Assembly (NCBI GenBank): GCA_019636345.1
Contig: JAHBXQ010000008.1
Span: 62,001-126,000, forward strand
From: Pirellulales bacterium
GTDB lineage: Bacteria > Planctomycetota > Planctomycetia > Pirellulales > Lacipirellulaceae
Direction: 5' to 3'
DNA length: 64,000 nucleotides
Part shown: piece by piece, positions 1-8,040 of the stretch
Layout: the number at the start of each line of letters is the position of its first letter
Numbering within the stretch: the first letter of the stretch is position 1
Position numbers and translations under genes: made by a program
The notes under the pieces: model-generated
What the model was told of the DNA's origin: nothing
The model's input: the letters and a program-made list of their open reading frames with translations, nothing else
Databases searched by the model: none

Positions 1-578
1 CGCCGCATCGCGTAGAACAGATCCTGCCAGCCGCGCGCTTCGCCTGCGCTTGCGACGCAATCGCGCGCCGGGCGCGAGCCGCGACGGGTCGCGAGTTTTG
101 CTCGCCCGCCGCGAGTTTTGCTAGCAAAACCAGCCGCCCCGCGACCGCCGTCCCGGCACGCAAGATGTTGACTCCCAACAAGTTCGGCAAACCCTCCCCC
201 GCTCCGCAGCCCGGGGTTTTGCACGAGATAATGATGGAGTTTTGCTCGCCGGCAAAATGGCAACGCGTTCTCGGCGCCCCGCCGCCGGAGATTCGTGCTC
301 CGAAAAATCGCGAAGTTTTGCTCCTAGCAAAACGCATCGGGGCCCCGTAGCGAGTTTTCACGAACGAAGACCCGCGTGGCGCTCGATCGACCTGCTCGAC
401 AGACAGGTCTCGCCGACGTGAGCGCCCTCCCGTTCACGACTCCCCGAAATACTGGTCCAGGGACGCCCCGCCTCGCGCATTGTGTTGTCTCCCCCGCTCC
501 TGCGAGGTACTCTGACCTGTTTGGCCCCTGGTCGCGGGGGCTCGCTGGAGACTGGCCGGGGCCGGGGGACTGGGGCTG
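1..578. other. Non-coding region upstream of uvrA with palindromic repeats
   Basis: I see no convincing gene here. The open frames are short, or are antisense continuations of the uvrA reading frame. The left part carries several copies of a GTTTTGCT-type inverted repeat (listed separately). The right part (about 340-578) is plain GC-rich sequence leading to the uvrA start. The sequence is cut by the window edge, so a gene ending left of position 1 cannot be excluded. Confidence 0.6.
93..333. repeat. Cluster of GTTTTGCT/AGCAAAAC inverted repeats
   Basis: At least five copies of a TTTTGC core lie within 240 bases. The copy at 115-130 is a perfect 16-base palindrome (GTTTTGCTAGCAAAAC). The copy at 315-333 has the same two arms around a 3-base spacer. 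The copy at 239-257 has TTTTGC and GCAAAA arms around a 6-base spacer. Half copies sit at 93-104 and near 216. The same motif recurs in the intergenic region at about 32.68-32.85 kb and was not noticed elsewhere, which suggests a small dispersed intergenic element rather than chance. Function is unknown; a hairpin or protein-binding element is possible. Confidence 0.6.
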
Positions 579-3446
579 ATGGCGACGGCGGACGTGGAGA
601 TCGAGCACGAGCGCGAGGCGGCTCCGACTGCAATTCGCATTCGCGGTGCGCGGACTCACAATCTCAAGAACGTCGATCTCGACATTCCCCAGCACGCGCT
701 CGTGGCGATCACGGGGCTCTCCGGATCGGGCAAGAGCTCGCTGGCGTTCGACACGTTGCTGGCCGAGGGGCAGCGGCAGTACGTCGAGAGTCTGAGCGTG
801 TACGCTCGGCAGTTCTTTCAGCAAATGCAGCGGCCCGACGTCGACGTCATCGAGGGGCTGCAGCCGACGATCGCCATCGACCAACACGCGGCCAGCGCCA
901 ACCCGCGCAGCACGGTCGCCACGGTGACCGAGATCTACGATTACCTGCGGGTGCTCATGGCCCGTACGGGGGACGTCTCTTGTCCGCAGTGCGGCACGGC
1001 GATCGCGCAGCAGACGCCGGCGGAAATCCAGCAGGCGATCCTCGGCCTGCCCGAAGGGACCAAGGCGATGGTGCTCGCCCCCATGGTCCGCGGGCGCAAG
1101 GGGAAACACGCCGAAGTCATGGAGCGGATTCGCAAGGAAGGCTTCCTGCGAGTGCGGGTCGACGGGGTGACGTTCGAGGTCGAGGACGTCCCCGAGTTGG
1201 CCGCCGCGAAGGCGCACGACATCGAGGCGGTCGTCGACCGGGTCGTACTCCGCGAGGGGCTCGACAGCCGGCTTGCCGAGTCGGTGCGGCTGGCGCTCAA
1301 GCACGGCGAGGGGGCGCTGCGGCTGGTGTACCTCACCCCCGAGGCGAAGGAGTCGGCCGGCGGCGCCGACACCCGCGAGGCGACCGCCGAGCACGGCTGG
1401 TGCGAGCGGGTGTTCAGCACCCAATACGCCTGCCCCGACTGCAAGCTCAGCCTGGCGGAAGTCGAGCCGCGGATGTTCAGCTTCAACAGCCCGTACGGCG
1501 CCTGCCCCGCGTGCGAAGGGCTGGCGGCCCGCGAGGGGTTCGACCCGCAGTTGGTCGTGCCGGATCCGAGCCTGTCGCTGGCCACGGGGGCGATCGCGCC
1601 GTGGCGGGCGTCCTCGGCTGCGGCGCGGACGAAGCAGGAGGCGCTGCTGACCCCGTTTTTGGCGCGGGCCAAGGTCGAGTGGACCGCCCCGCTGGCCGAA
1701 TGGCCCGAGGGGGCGCGAACCAAGCTGCTGTCCGGGGACAACGGCAAATGGCCGGGGCTTTTGGCCCACTTGGAGATGGACTACGCCGGGGCCAAGAACG
1801 ACGCGGTTCGGCAGCGACTCGTCGCGTTTCGCTCGGTGCTCGCTTGCGGCGAGTGCGGCGGTTCGCGGCTGCGGCCCGAGGCCCGCTCGTGCCGACTCGC
1901 GGGGAAGGCGATCCACGAAATCGTCGCCCTGACGGTCGACGGCGCCGCGGAATACTTCGCCCGTCTGACGTTCGATCCGTCGCTCGCGCCGATCGGCGAA
2001 CCGCTCGTCGCCGAGATCAAGAAGCGATTGGCGTTCTTGCAGCAGGTGGGGGTCGAGTACCTGTCGCTTGATCGGGCGGCCGACTCGCTCTCCGGCGGCG
2101 AAATGCAGCGCGTGCGGCTGGCTACGGGGATCGGCTCGGGGCTGGTGGGAGTGCTGTACATTCTCGATGAACCGTCGATCGGACTTCACCCCCGCGACAA
2201 CGCCCGGTTGATCGCCGCGCTGCGCAACTTGCAGCGGCAGGGGAACACCGTGCTGGTCGTCGAGCACGACGAAGCGCTGATCGCCGCGGCCGACTGGGTG
2301 GTCGACATGGGACCCGGCGCGGGGCACCGCGGGGGCCAGGTGATCGCCGAGGGAACGCCCGCCGACATTGCCGAGGATTCCGCCTCGTTGACGGGCGGGT
2401 ACCTGTCGGGCCGACTGCGGATCGAGCCTCCCTCCGCGCGCCGCAAACCGGCGAAGACCCGGATGCTGGAACTCGAAGGCGCCACGCACCACAACTTGCG
2501 CAACGTGAGCTTGGCGGTTCCGCTGGGGTGCTTCACCTGCGTCACGGGGGTGAGCGGCTCGGGCAAAAGCTCGCTGGTGATCGATACGCTGGCCCGGGCC
2601 CTGGCGGTCAAGCTCAACGGCGCCGGGGGGCGCCCGGGGGCCTTCGCCGCGCTGCGCGGGGCGGCCAAGCTCGACCGCTTGGTCCATGTCGACCAGTCTC
2701 CCATCGGTCGCACGCCGCGCTCGAATCCCGCGACGTTCACCGGCATTTTCGACGAGGTCCGCCGCGTCTTCGCCGGCACGAAACATGCCAAGCAACTGGG
2801 GTACAAACTGGGACGGTTCAGCTTCAACACCAAGGGGGGCCGCTGCGAGGAGTGCCAAGGCCAAGGGGTGCAGCGAATCGAGATGCGGTTCCTGCCCGAT
2901 CTGTTCGTCCCCTGCCCCGCGTGCCACGGACGACAATTCAATCGGCAGACCCTGGCAGTGCGGTACAAGGACAAGTCGATCGCCGACGTGCTGGCGATGA
3001 GCGTCGACGAGGCGGTCGAGTTCTTCGAGAACCACGCTGCGATCCACGGCGTCGTGACAAGCTTGCGCGACGTGGGGCTGGGGTATCTGACCCTAGGACA
3101 GCGGAGCACGACCCTCTCGGGGGGCGAAGCCCAGCGGATCAAGCTCGCCTCGGAACTGGGCCGCCCCGCGAGCGGCAAGACGCTGTACATTCTCGACGAA
3201 CCGACCACGGGGCTCCACACCGACGACGTCGGCCGATTGCTGGGGGTGCTGCAGAAGCTGGTCGACCTGGGCCACACGGTGGTGGTCATCGAGCACCAGC
3301 TCGACGTCATCCGCTGCGCCGATTGGGTCGTCGACCTCGGCCCCGAGGGAGGCGCCGGCGGGGGGGAGATCCTGATCACGGGGACCCCGGAGGAAGTCGC
3401 CGCATGCGAGGCGAGCCACACGGGGCGGTGGCTGCGGGGTGCGTAA
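579..3446 (+). CDS. uvrA: Excinuclease ABC subunit A (UvrA)
   Basis: This is the damage-recognition ATPase of nucleotide excision repair, which loads UvrB on lesions in the cytoplasm. The 955-residue length is normal for the family. The first ABC module has Walker A GLSGSGKSS near residues 46-54, signature LSGGEMQR near 504 and Walker B ILDEPSIGLHP. The second has GVSGSGKSS near 657, LSGGEAQR near 846 and ILDEPTTGLH. Zinc-finger cysteines are present in both halves (CPQCG, CPDC and CPAC in the first; CEEC and CPAC in the second). The insertion region that binds UvrB appears intact, so this is a full-length UvrA and not the shorter UvrA2 type. The ATG follows a G-rich stretch. It stands alone, with no uvrB or uvrC nearby. 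Confidence 0.97.
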   Translation: MATADVEIEHEREAAPTAIRIRGARTHNLKNVDLDIPQHALVAITGLSGSGKSSLAFDTLLAEGQRQYVESLSVYARQFFQQMQRPDVDVIEGLQPTIAIDQHAASANPRSTVATVTEIYDYLRVLMARTGDVSCPQCGTAIAQQTPAEIQQAILGLPEGTKAMVLAPMVRGRKGKHAEVMERIRKEGFLRVRVDGVTFEVEDVPELAAAKAHDIEAVVDRVVLREGLDSRLAESVRLALKHGEGALRLVYLTPEAKESAGGADTREATAEHGWCERVFSTQYACPDCKLSLAEVEPRMFSFNSPYGACPACEGLAAREGFDPQLVVPDPSLSLATGAIAPWRASSAAARTKQEALLTPFLARAKVEWTAPLAEWPEGARTKLLSGDNGKWPGLLAHLEMDYAGAKNDAVRQRLVAFRSVLACGECGGSRLRPEARSCRLAGKAIHEIVALTVDGAAEYFARLTFDPSLAPIGEPLVAEIKKRLAFLQQVGVEYLSLDRAADSLSGGEMQRVRLATGIGSGLVGVLYILDEPSIGLHPRDNARLIAALRNLQRQGNTVLVVEHDEALIAAADWVVDMGPGAGHRGGQVIAEGTPADIAEDSASLTGGYLSGRLRIEPPSARRKPAKTRMLELEGATHHNLRNVSLAVPLGCFTCVTGVSGSGKSSLVIDTLARALAVKLNGAGGRPGAFAALRGAAKLDRLVHVDQSPIGRTPRSNPATFTGIFDEVRRVFAGTKHAKQLGYKLGRFSFNTKGGRCEECQGQGVQRIEMRFLPDLFVPCPACHGRQFNRQTLAVRYKDKSIADVLAMSVDEAVEFFENHAAIHGVVTSLRDVGLGYLTLGQRSTTLSGGEAQRIKLASELGRPASGKTLYILDEPTTGLHTDDVGRLLGVLQKLVDLGHTVVVIEHQLDVIRCADWVVDLGPEGGAGGGEILITGTPEEVAACEASHTGRWLRGA

Positions 3447-3746
3447 ACCCCTCAATCGTGGGGTGTTCGCCCCCTTATGCGTGACGATCCGGTGAGGTTT
3501 CGGCCTTTCGGAACAGCCGGCGGATCGCTCGATTCATTGGAATTCCCCGAGATCTAGCCCGTTTCGTTCGCAGGGCAAGTCGCTTTCAAACGGCCGCGAC
3601 TCCCTGCAAGAAGGTCTTTTTTGCGCAGAAGTTTGCGGACTCGGAGAAGTCCGTCTACTTTACGGATGACCGTGCCAGTTGCGATCGTCGGGGCACGTGT
3701 TTTACTTTTTTTGCGATCGCTAATCTTCCAACATCGAGTCGATCTC
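3447..3746. other. Intergenic region upstream of a PEP-CTERM gene
   Basis: No gene is supported. An open frame starting at 3621 runs into the downstream gene, but its first 42 residues do not look exported or conserved. The stretch holds a small hairpin (CGGACT / AGTCCG, near 3637-3654) and a direct repeat TTGCGATCG at 3679 and 3711 separated by a T-rich run. These probably belong to the promoter and leader of the next gene. Confidence 0.4.
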
Positions 3747-4406
3747 ATGAACCGAACCTACGTTCCGCTACGAGCGACCGCGCTCGTCTTGCTCGCGTGC
3801 CTGGGCGCCCAGGTGCAGGCCGCGAGCGTTTCACTAACGGTCGACGTCACGTTCAATACTCCGGGAGATATCCATTCCGGCGGCACATGGATCACAGTCG
3901 CAAAGGCCGACGAGTCGGGACTCGCAGGCATCTCCTACAACTTTGTTGTAGCCACCGTCAACTTCGACCCCGTGACCGGTTTTGACGTCAAGCCGCCGAG
4001 TTTCGACGTCGCCGTGTCGGCGATCTTCTCGGGAACGTTCCGCCAGATTGTCGAAGGAGACGATCTTTTTCCGGCGCCTGTCCTGGGGGTTGGGCTTGGC
4101 GGCGGCCCCTATGTTGATCCGCCTAGCGTGATGATCGCTCCCGGCAACTCCAATCTTGGTTCCTTCACGGGCGCCGCCACGCTCGCCCGTGGCACGTTCA
4201 ACTCGGGGGTCATTCCCACTTGGCACGGGACAGGGACTGGCCGTGCGGACGCCAACGTTTTCAATTCTGCGGGACAAGCGATCCAGGCGTCGGTCCAAAC
4301 GACCGTGCGTTACGTCAACATTCCCGAGCCGGCGACGATCGTCCTGTTGGGGATCGGCGGTTGTGCAGCGATTGTGCTGCGACGCATGTCGTGTCCGGCG
4401 ACGTAG
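3747..4406 (+). CDS. PEP-CTERM sorting domain-containing exported protein
   Basis: This is an exported protein of 219 residues. The chosen ATG gives a classical signal peptide: Asn-Arg start, hydrophobic run ALVLLACLGA, and cleavage near QAAS. The longer frame from 3621 would bury that signal. The middle is beta-rich and low in cysteine, with no domain I recognise. The C-terminus has the PEP-CTERM sorting signal: PEPA near residue 195, a hydrophobic helix (IVLLGIGGCAAIVL) and basic residues RR. Such proteins are processed by an exosortase at the cell envelope; no exosortase gene is in this window. The ribosome binding site is weak. A strong hairpin between this gene and the convergent oxidase probably ends its transcript. 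Confidence 0.85.
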   Translation: MNRTYVPLRATALVLLACLGAQVQAASVSLTVDVTFNTPGDIHSGGTWITVAKADESGLAGISYNFVVATVNFDPVTGFDVKPPSFDVAVSAIFSGTFRQIVEGDDLFPAPVLGVGLGGGPYVDPPSVMIAPGNSNLGSFTGAATLARGTFNSGVIPTWHGTGTGRADANVFNSAGQAIQASVQTTVRYVNIPEPATIVLLGIGGCAAIVLRRMSCPAT

Positions 4407-4455
4407 CAGTCTTCGTGCAATGTCCTGAAGTACGAAATAGAACTTGAGGTTGCGG

Positions 4456-4482
4456 GGGCCGAGTCTCACTGAGGCTCGGCCC
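4456..4482. terminator. Hairpin between convergent genes
   Basis: Arms GGGCCGAG (4456-4463) and CTCGGCCC (4475-4482) pair perfectly, and an inner CTC/GAG extends the stem. It lies between the stops of two convergent genes (4406 and 4504), where a bidirectional terminator is expected. There is no T-tract on either side, so it may act with Rho or only as a 3' stabiliser. Confidence 0.5.
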
Positions 4483-4503
4483 GCCCTCCTCGGCGAGACG
4501 GAG

Positions 4504-5976
4504 CTACCGTAGCGCGGCGAGGCGTTCCGCCGCGGCGCGGCCGCTGGCGATGCATTGCGGGATGCCGACGCCCCGGTAGGCGTTGCCGGCCAGCGCGAGA
4601 CCCGCGAGCGCCGTCGTGCGGGCTTCGATCGCCTCGACCAGTTGCACGTGCCCTACGTCGTACTGCGGCATCGCGTCGCGCCAGCGGGCGACGTCGCTCC
4701 ACAGCGGTTCGCCCCGCAGCCCCAGCAGCCGGTCCAACTCGCGCCGGACCGTGGCGACCAGTTCGGCGTCGTCGCGATCGACCAGTTCGGGCGCGAGCGC
4801 CCCGCCGACGAACGCCCGCAGGTGAACGCACTCCTCCGGGACGCGGCCTGGATATTTCACGCTCGCGAAACTGCCCGCCACGAGGGCCATCCTCTCGATC
4901 GCCGGGACGACGAAGCCGAATCCGTCGAGCGCATGGGCGAGGTGCTCGCGGCGGAACCCCAACCCGACCACGGCGCTCGATGCGCACCGGATGCGGCCGA
5001 CAAGCCCTGCGAGCTCGACGTCGGTCGATTCCAGGAGCTTAGCCGCAAGCGGCGCCTGGGTCGCGAGGATCACGGCGTCGAACGTTTCCTCGCACTGCCG
5101 CCCGGCGCTCGCCAGCGTCAACCGCCATGAACCGTCCTCGTTGCGAGCGAGTCGTTCGACGCTCGTCTCCCGTTGCACCGTTCCGCCGGGGAGCGCCGCG
5201 GCGATCGCGTCGATCAGTTCGCCGAGTCCCCCTTGCAGCGAGACGAACAGTCCGTAGCGGGCGCCGTGAGCAAGCTCGTCCGTCGACGGCGACTCGGATT
5301 GGGTCGTACGCCTGACGAGCCTCCGCCACGCGGCGCGCGTAAGGCTGCCGTGCTCGCGCTCGGCGGCGAGGAACTCGGGCATCGTCGCCGCGAGACTGAG
5401 TCGCTCGGCGTCGGCGACGTAGATTCCGGCCAAGAGCGGTTGCACGAGCCGCTCGAACGCCTCGCGTCCCAAACGGCGCGTCGCGAAACGCGCCACGCTT
5501 TCGTCGTATCCCGGCTGGCGCACCGTCGCAGGGACGCGAACCAGCGGTTCGGCGAGGAGGCGCAGTTTGCCGGGCCAGCTCAGCGCGCGGCTCTTGAGAA
5601 CGCCGCCGATCGTGTTGGCCCGCATCAACACGAACCCCTCGGGGGTCGGCAGCAGTCGGCCGTCGCGCACGACGAGCGCTCGGCGGTGCTCGGAATTCGT
5701 GCCGACGATCTGTTCGGCGATTCCCAATTCGCGGCACAGCGCGATCGCCTCGGGCAGTTTGGTCGTGAAGCTGTCGGCCCCGCGCTCGACGAGCCAGCCG
5801 TCGCGCCGGACCGTATCGAGCGGGCCTCCCAGGCGCGAGCTCCGTTCGAGAAGTCGCAGTTCGACGTCGGGGCGCAAGGAATGCAAGCGGTGGGCGGCGG
5901 CCAGCCCCGCGATCCCCCCGCCGATGATCGCCGCCCGGGGTCGCGACGCGGATTCAGGTTGCGTAGAACCGCTCAC
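4504..5976 (-). CDS. hemY: Oxygen-dependent protoporphyrinogen/coproporphyrinogen oxidase (HemY type)
   Basis: This FAD enzyme oxidises the porphyrinogen ring late in heme biosynthesis. The N-terminal dinucleotide-binding motif GGGIAGLAAAHRL and the following acidic LLERSSRLGG fit the amine-oxidase/PPOX fold, and RGADSF and the C-terminal GNAYRGVGIPQCI region are typical of the oxidase. I chose the GTG at 5976, giving 490 residues, the normal family size, with AAGCAGG just upstream. The frame stays open to 6174, but the extra 66 residues are Arg-rich and unlike the family. It stands alone; no other heme-synthesis gene is nearby. A heme-requiring cbb3 oxidase locus lies 8 kb downstream, though not in the same operon. 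Confidence 0.9.
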   Translation of the reverse strand: MSGSTQPESASRPRAAIIGGGIAGLAAAHRLHSLRPDVELRLLERSSRLGGPLDTVRRDGWLVERGADSFTTKLPEAIALCRELGIAEQIVGTNSEHRRALVVRDGRLLPTPEGFVLMRANTIGGVLKSRALSWPGKLRLLAEPLVRVPATVRQPGYDESVARFATRRLGREAFERLVQPLLAGIYVADAERLSLAATMPEFLAAEREHGSLTRAAWRRLVRRTTQSESPSTDELAHGARYGLFVSLQGGLGELIDAIAAALPGGTVQRETSVERLARNEDGSWRLTLASAGRQCEETFDAVILATQAPLAAKLLESTDVELAGLVGRIRCASSAVVGLGFRREHLAHALDGFGFVVPAIERMALVAGSFASVKYPGRVPEECVHLRAFVGGALAPELVDRDDAELVATVRRELDRLLGLRGEPLWSDVARWRDAMPQYDVGHVQLVEAIEARTTALAGLALAGNAYRGVGIPQCIASGRAAAERLAALR

Positions 5977-6276
5977 AGGCCTGCTTGCCGACGTTTGTCG
6001 GCGAACGAGAAAAAACCCACGGATCGCCGCGGTCGTCAGACGGCATTGTGGGGCGTCGAGAGGCGATTGTCGACCGGCGGCATGGCCGGCGAACCGAGCG
6101 GCGTCGCGACCCGTATGACGGAGAGCGCGCCGCCCCGGAGTCGATTCGGGGGTACGCCGATACTCGCTTCTCAACTACAATCGAATAGGTCGCGATACCT
6201 GCAAACGCAGCGGCGCCAGCACCGGCGCCGTCGCCTCGCCGGTCGGCCGCACGACTGAGAACCCCGAACATCCGTC

Positions 6277-6711
6277 ATGACCGAGCCGACTTCCGACGAC
6301 CCTCGCTGGCGGCGTTACGCGGTTCGCGCCCGCACGCTGGCCGTCGCTTACTTTCTGGTTCTCGCCACCGCGACCCACTGGCCGGACGTCTCGACCGGCG
6401 GCTTCTCGCTAAGCGACAAGGTCATCCACCTCGGCGCCTACTTGATGCTGACGGTGTTGACGCTGCTGGGTTGGGAACTGACGATCGGGCGGCTCGAACC
6501 GAAGCACTTCTTCGCGGTGTGGCTCGCCGGGACGCTGTATGGAATCCTCGACGAGGTGCTGCAGACGCCCGTGGGTCGCGATTGCGACGTTCACGACTGG
6601 CTGGCCGATGTGTTGGGGATCGTGCTCGGACTGCTCGTCTATCAAGCGGGCCGGGCACTGGCGCGACGGATGTTCTGTCCTCCCGTCGTGCAAGCCGCGC
6701 CGGGCCAGTGA
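6277..6711 (+). CDS. VanZ-like family membrane protein
   Basis: This is a small integral membrane protein of 144 residues. It has about three or four hydrophobic segments: near residues 22-35 (TLAVAYFLVLATATH), 53-70 (LGAYLMLTVLTLLG), 80-95 (FFAVWLAGTLYGILDE) and 110-126 (VLGIVLGLLVYQAG). The combination of DKVIHLGAYL, GILDEVLQ and HDWLADVLG is the pattern of the VanZ-like family. That family is named after a teicoplanin-resistance protein but is widespread with no defined activity in most bacteria. No vancomycin-resistance genes are nearby, so a resistance role is not implied. It is a single-gene unit transcribed away from the porphyrinogen oxidase. Confidence 0.85.
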   Translation: MTEPTSDDPRWRRYAVRARTLAVAYFLVLATATHWPDVSTGGFSLSDKVIHLGAYLMLTVLTLLGWELTIGRLEPKHFFAVWLAGTLYGILDEVLQTPVGRDCDVHDWLADVLGIVLGLLVYQAGRALARRMFCPPVVQAAPGQ

Positions 6712-6822
6712 GCGCCGCTCCGCTCGCCGGATCAAGCCGCTCGCGGTCGCAGCGATTGGAGCCCTCGGGAACGCGACGTCGCTCGTCTGGGGGCGGCGCA
6801 GACCTCGACCTCGGCCGCCGTT

Positions 6823-6866
6823 TGAACGTTCAGAAAACGCGTCGCGGAATTGACCACATTCTGAAC
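6823..6866. promoter_or_regulatory. Candidate operator with GAAC/GTTC symmetry
   Basis: A perfect palindrome TGAACGTTCA (6823-6832) overlaps the left arm of an exact 8-base inverted repeat, GTTCAGAA and TTCTGAAC, separated by 23 bases. This makes three GAAC/GTTC half-sites in 44 bases. It could be a repressor or activator site for the pair starting at 7166, or chance. No matching regulator gene is adjacent. Confidence 0.3.
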
Positions 6867-7076
6867 AATCGACAGCGATCCGATTCGGTAAAAATAGGCC
6901 CAAACAGGCGCCATCGCCATTGACTCCCGCGGCGGCTCGTTCGTAAACTTCTTCGCGATCTTCAACGATCTCCGTCGTGCCCGCACGCCTCGCCTGACGC
7001 GACGGCGACGGAGCACAAAAGGCGGCCGCCTTCGGTTCCTGGACCGGAATGTTCGGCGCCTTCGGCATCCGCTCAT

Positions 7077-7129
7077 AGCCGTTCTCTGACGGCTACCCGC
7101 CTACCGAAATCTGCCGGACGCAATTTCGG
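7077..7129 (+). promoter_or_regulatory. Two consecutive hairpins in the leader of the AdoMetDC gene
   Basis: Hairpin 1 is AGCCGT (7077-7082) with ACGGCT (7089-7094), loop 6. Hairpin 2 is CCGAAAT (7104-7110) with ATTTCGG (7123-7129), loop 12. Both stems are perfect and end about 37 bases before the GTG start, with a strong GGAGGAG Shine-Dalgarno in between. A structured leader that controls polyamine or AdoMet-related genes is plausible, but I do not recognise a known riboswitch class. Confidence 0.4.
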
Positions 7130-7165
7130 CTCTCTTGAGCTGCTTCCCCCCCTTGGAGGAGTCCT

Positions 7166-7561
7166 GTGTCGACTGCTGCGCTTGCTGAGTATCGTCGCAT
7201 CATCCACAACGGTCGGCCGCACTACGGTCAGCACCTGATCGCCACCTGCCTGGGGTGCAACGAGGCGATCCTGTCGATCGAACGGATGAGCGAGTTTTTG
7301 AAAGTCATGGCGGACGAAATCGACATGGTGCGCTACGGCGAGCCGCTCGTGGCGCGGTTCGGCGGCGGCATCGAGACCGGGATTTCCGGCGTCCAACTGA
7401 TCGAGACCAGCGCGATCGTCATTCACACCAACGACGCTCACCGCGACATGTATCTCGACGTGTTCAGTTGCAAGAGTTTCAAGGAAGAGACCGTCCGGCG
7501 CGTGCTCGACGAATTCCTGCTTCCGACTTCCGTGGATTGCGAGGTGATGTACCGCAAATGA
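7166..7561 (+). CDS. speH: S-adenosylmethionine decarboxylase family protein
   Basis: The family makes decarboxylated AdoMet for spermidine synthesis and is pyruvoyl-dependent, self-cleaving at a serine. The 131-residue length matches the bacterial class. HLIATCLGCN (N-terminal strand), GISGVQLIETSAIVIHT and LDVFSC align with the Thermotoga enzyme. The cleavage serine, the IHT histidine and the DVFSC cysteine are all kept. The usual Glu just before the cleavage serine is Thr here, and the HTWPE motif is HTNDA. The start is GTG behind an excellent GGAGGAG. Its stop overlaps the next start in ATGA, so the SET-domain gene is translationally coupled. No spermidine synthase is nearby. The product could be an active decarboxylase or a diverged relative. 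Confidence 0.82.
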   Translation: MSTAALAEYRRIIHNGRPHYGQHLIATCLGCNEAILSIERMSEFLKVMADEIDMVRYGEPLVARFGGGIETGISGVQLIETSAIVIHTNDAHRDMYLDVFSCKSFKEETVRRVLDEFLLPTSVDCEVMYRK

Positions 7562-8040
7562 GACTCTATCCCGACTTTCTGCCCGTGATCTCCGGCGAAC
7601 CTGTCGTCGGCGATTTTGAGGTGGCACGGATCGACGCCGAGCGGGGTGAAGGGGTGATTGCACAACGGAGGTTCTCCGCCGGAGAGCCCCTGTTCCGCAT
7701 GAACGGGATCCCCAAACGCGAAATCACGCAACACACCCTGCAAATGGGGCCGGGGCGGCATCTGCACGATCCCTGGGTCGCCGGCAAGGTGCTCCACAGC
7801 TGCGAACCCAACTCGCGACTCGACGTCAAGACGCGAAGGTTTTACGCGGTGCGCGACATCGCCCCCGGCGATCTGCTCACCATGGACTACGACGAGACCG
7901 AGGACGTCCTCTTCCGCAGCTTCGAATGTTGCTGCGGAGCGCCGTCCTGTCGGGGCCTGATCGCCGGACGCAATGTGCCGACGACGCTCGCCCCGCTGGT
8001 CGCCGTCGAGGACGCCGCGGCCTTGGCTGCGGCCGAATAG
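7558..8040 (+). CDS. SET domain-containing protein (putative AdoMet-dependent protein methyltransferase)
   Basis: This is a compact SET protein of 160 residues. SET enzymes transfer a methyl group from AdoMet to lysine or related side chains. It has HSCEPN near residues 80-85 (the NHSCDPN pseudoknot motif), GDLLTMDY near 104-111 (the GEELTxDY motif with catalytic Tyr) and a post-SET-like cysteine cluster CCCGAPSC near 124-131 followed by RG. It starts at an ATG inside the stop of the AdoMet decarboxylase gene (4-base overlap). Two AdoMet-using proteins are thus made in a fixed ratio. The substrate is unknown. A longer frame beginning near 7255 is antisense-like overlap and was not used. Confidence 0.85.
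   Translation: MRLYPDFLPVISGEPVVGDFEVARIDAERGEGVIAQRRFSAGEPLFRMNGIPKREITQHTLQMGPGRHLHDPWVAGKVLHSCEPNSRLDVKTRRFYAVRDIAPGDLLTMDYDETEDVLFRSFECCCGAPSCRGLIAGRNVPTTLAPLVAVEDAAALAAAE

Larger units (their letters stand above)
6712..7165. other. Long leader/promoter region of the AdoMetDC-SET pair
   Basis: No gene is supported in these 454 bases. They contain a perfect 10-base palindrome TGAACGTTCA (6823-6832), an inverted pair GTTCAGAA (6828-6835) / TTCTGAAC (6859-6866), and two hairpins directly upstream of the next gene (listed separately). The density of symmetric elements suggests regulated expression of the downstream pair. Confidence 0.45.

Noticed and set aside
324-3047. A 907-residue open frame on the minus strand
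   Set aside because: It is the antisense of uvrA in a GC-rich genome, full of Arg/Gly/Pro, with no domain or start signal.
3637-3723. Repeats TTGCGATCG and a small hairpin as an operator
   Set aside because: Two 9-base copies and a 6-base stem are too weak to call a regulatory site.
4504-6174. Longer version of the porphyrinogen oxidase starting at 6174
   Set aside because: The additional 66 N-terminal residues are Arg-rich and precede the FAD motif abnormally; a GTG at 5976 with AAGCAGG gives the usual length.
6277-6711. Vancomycin resistance interpretation of the VanZ-like protein
   Set aside because: VanZ-like proteins are common without resistance, and no van genes are nearby.
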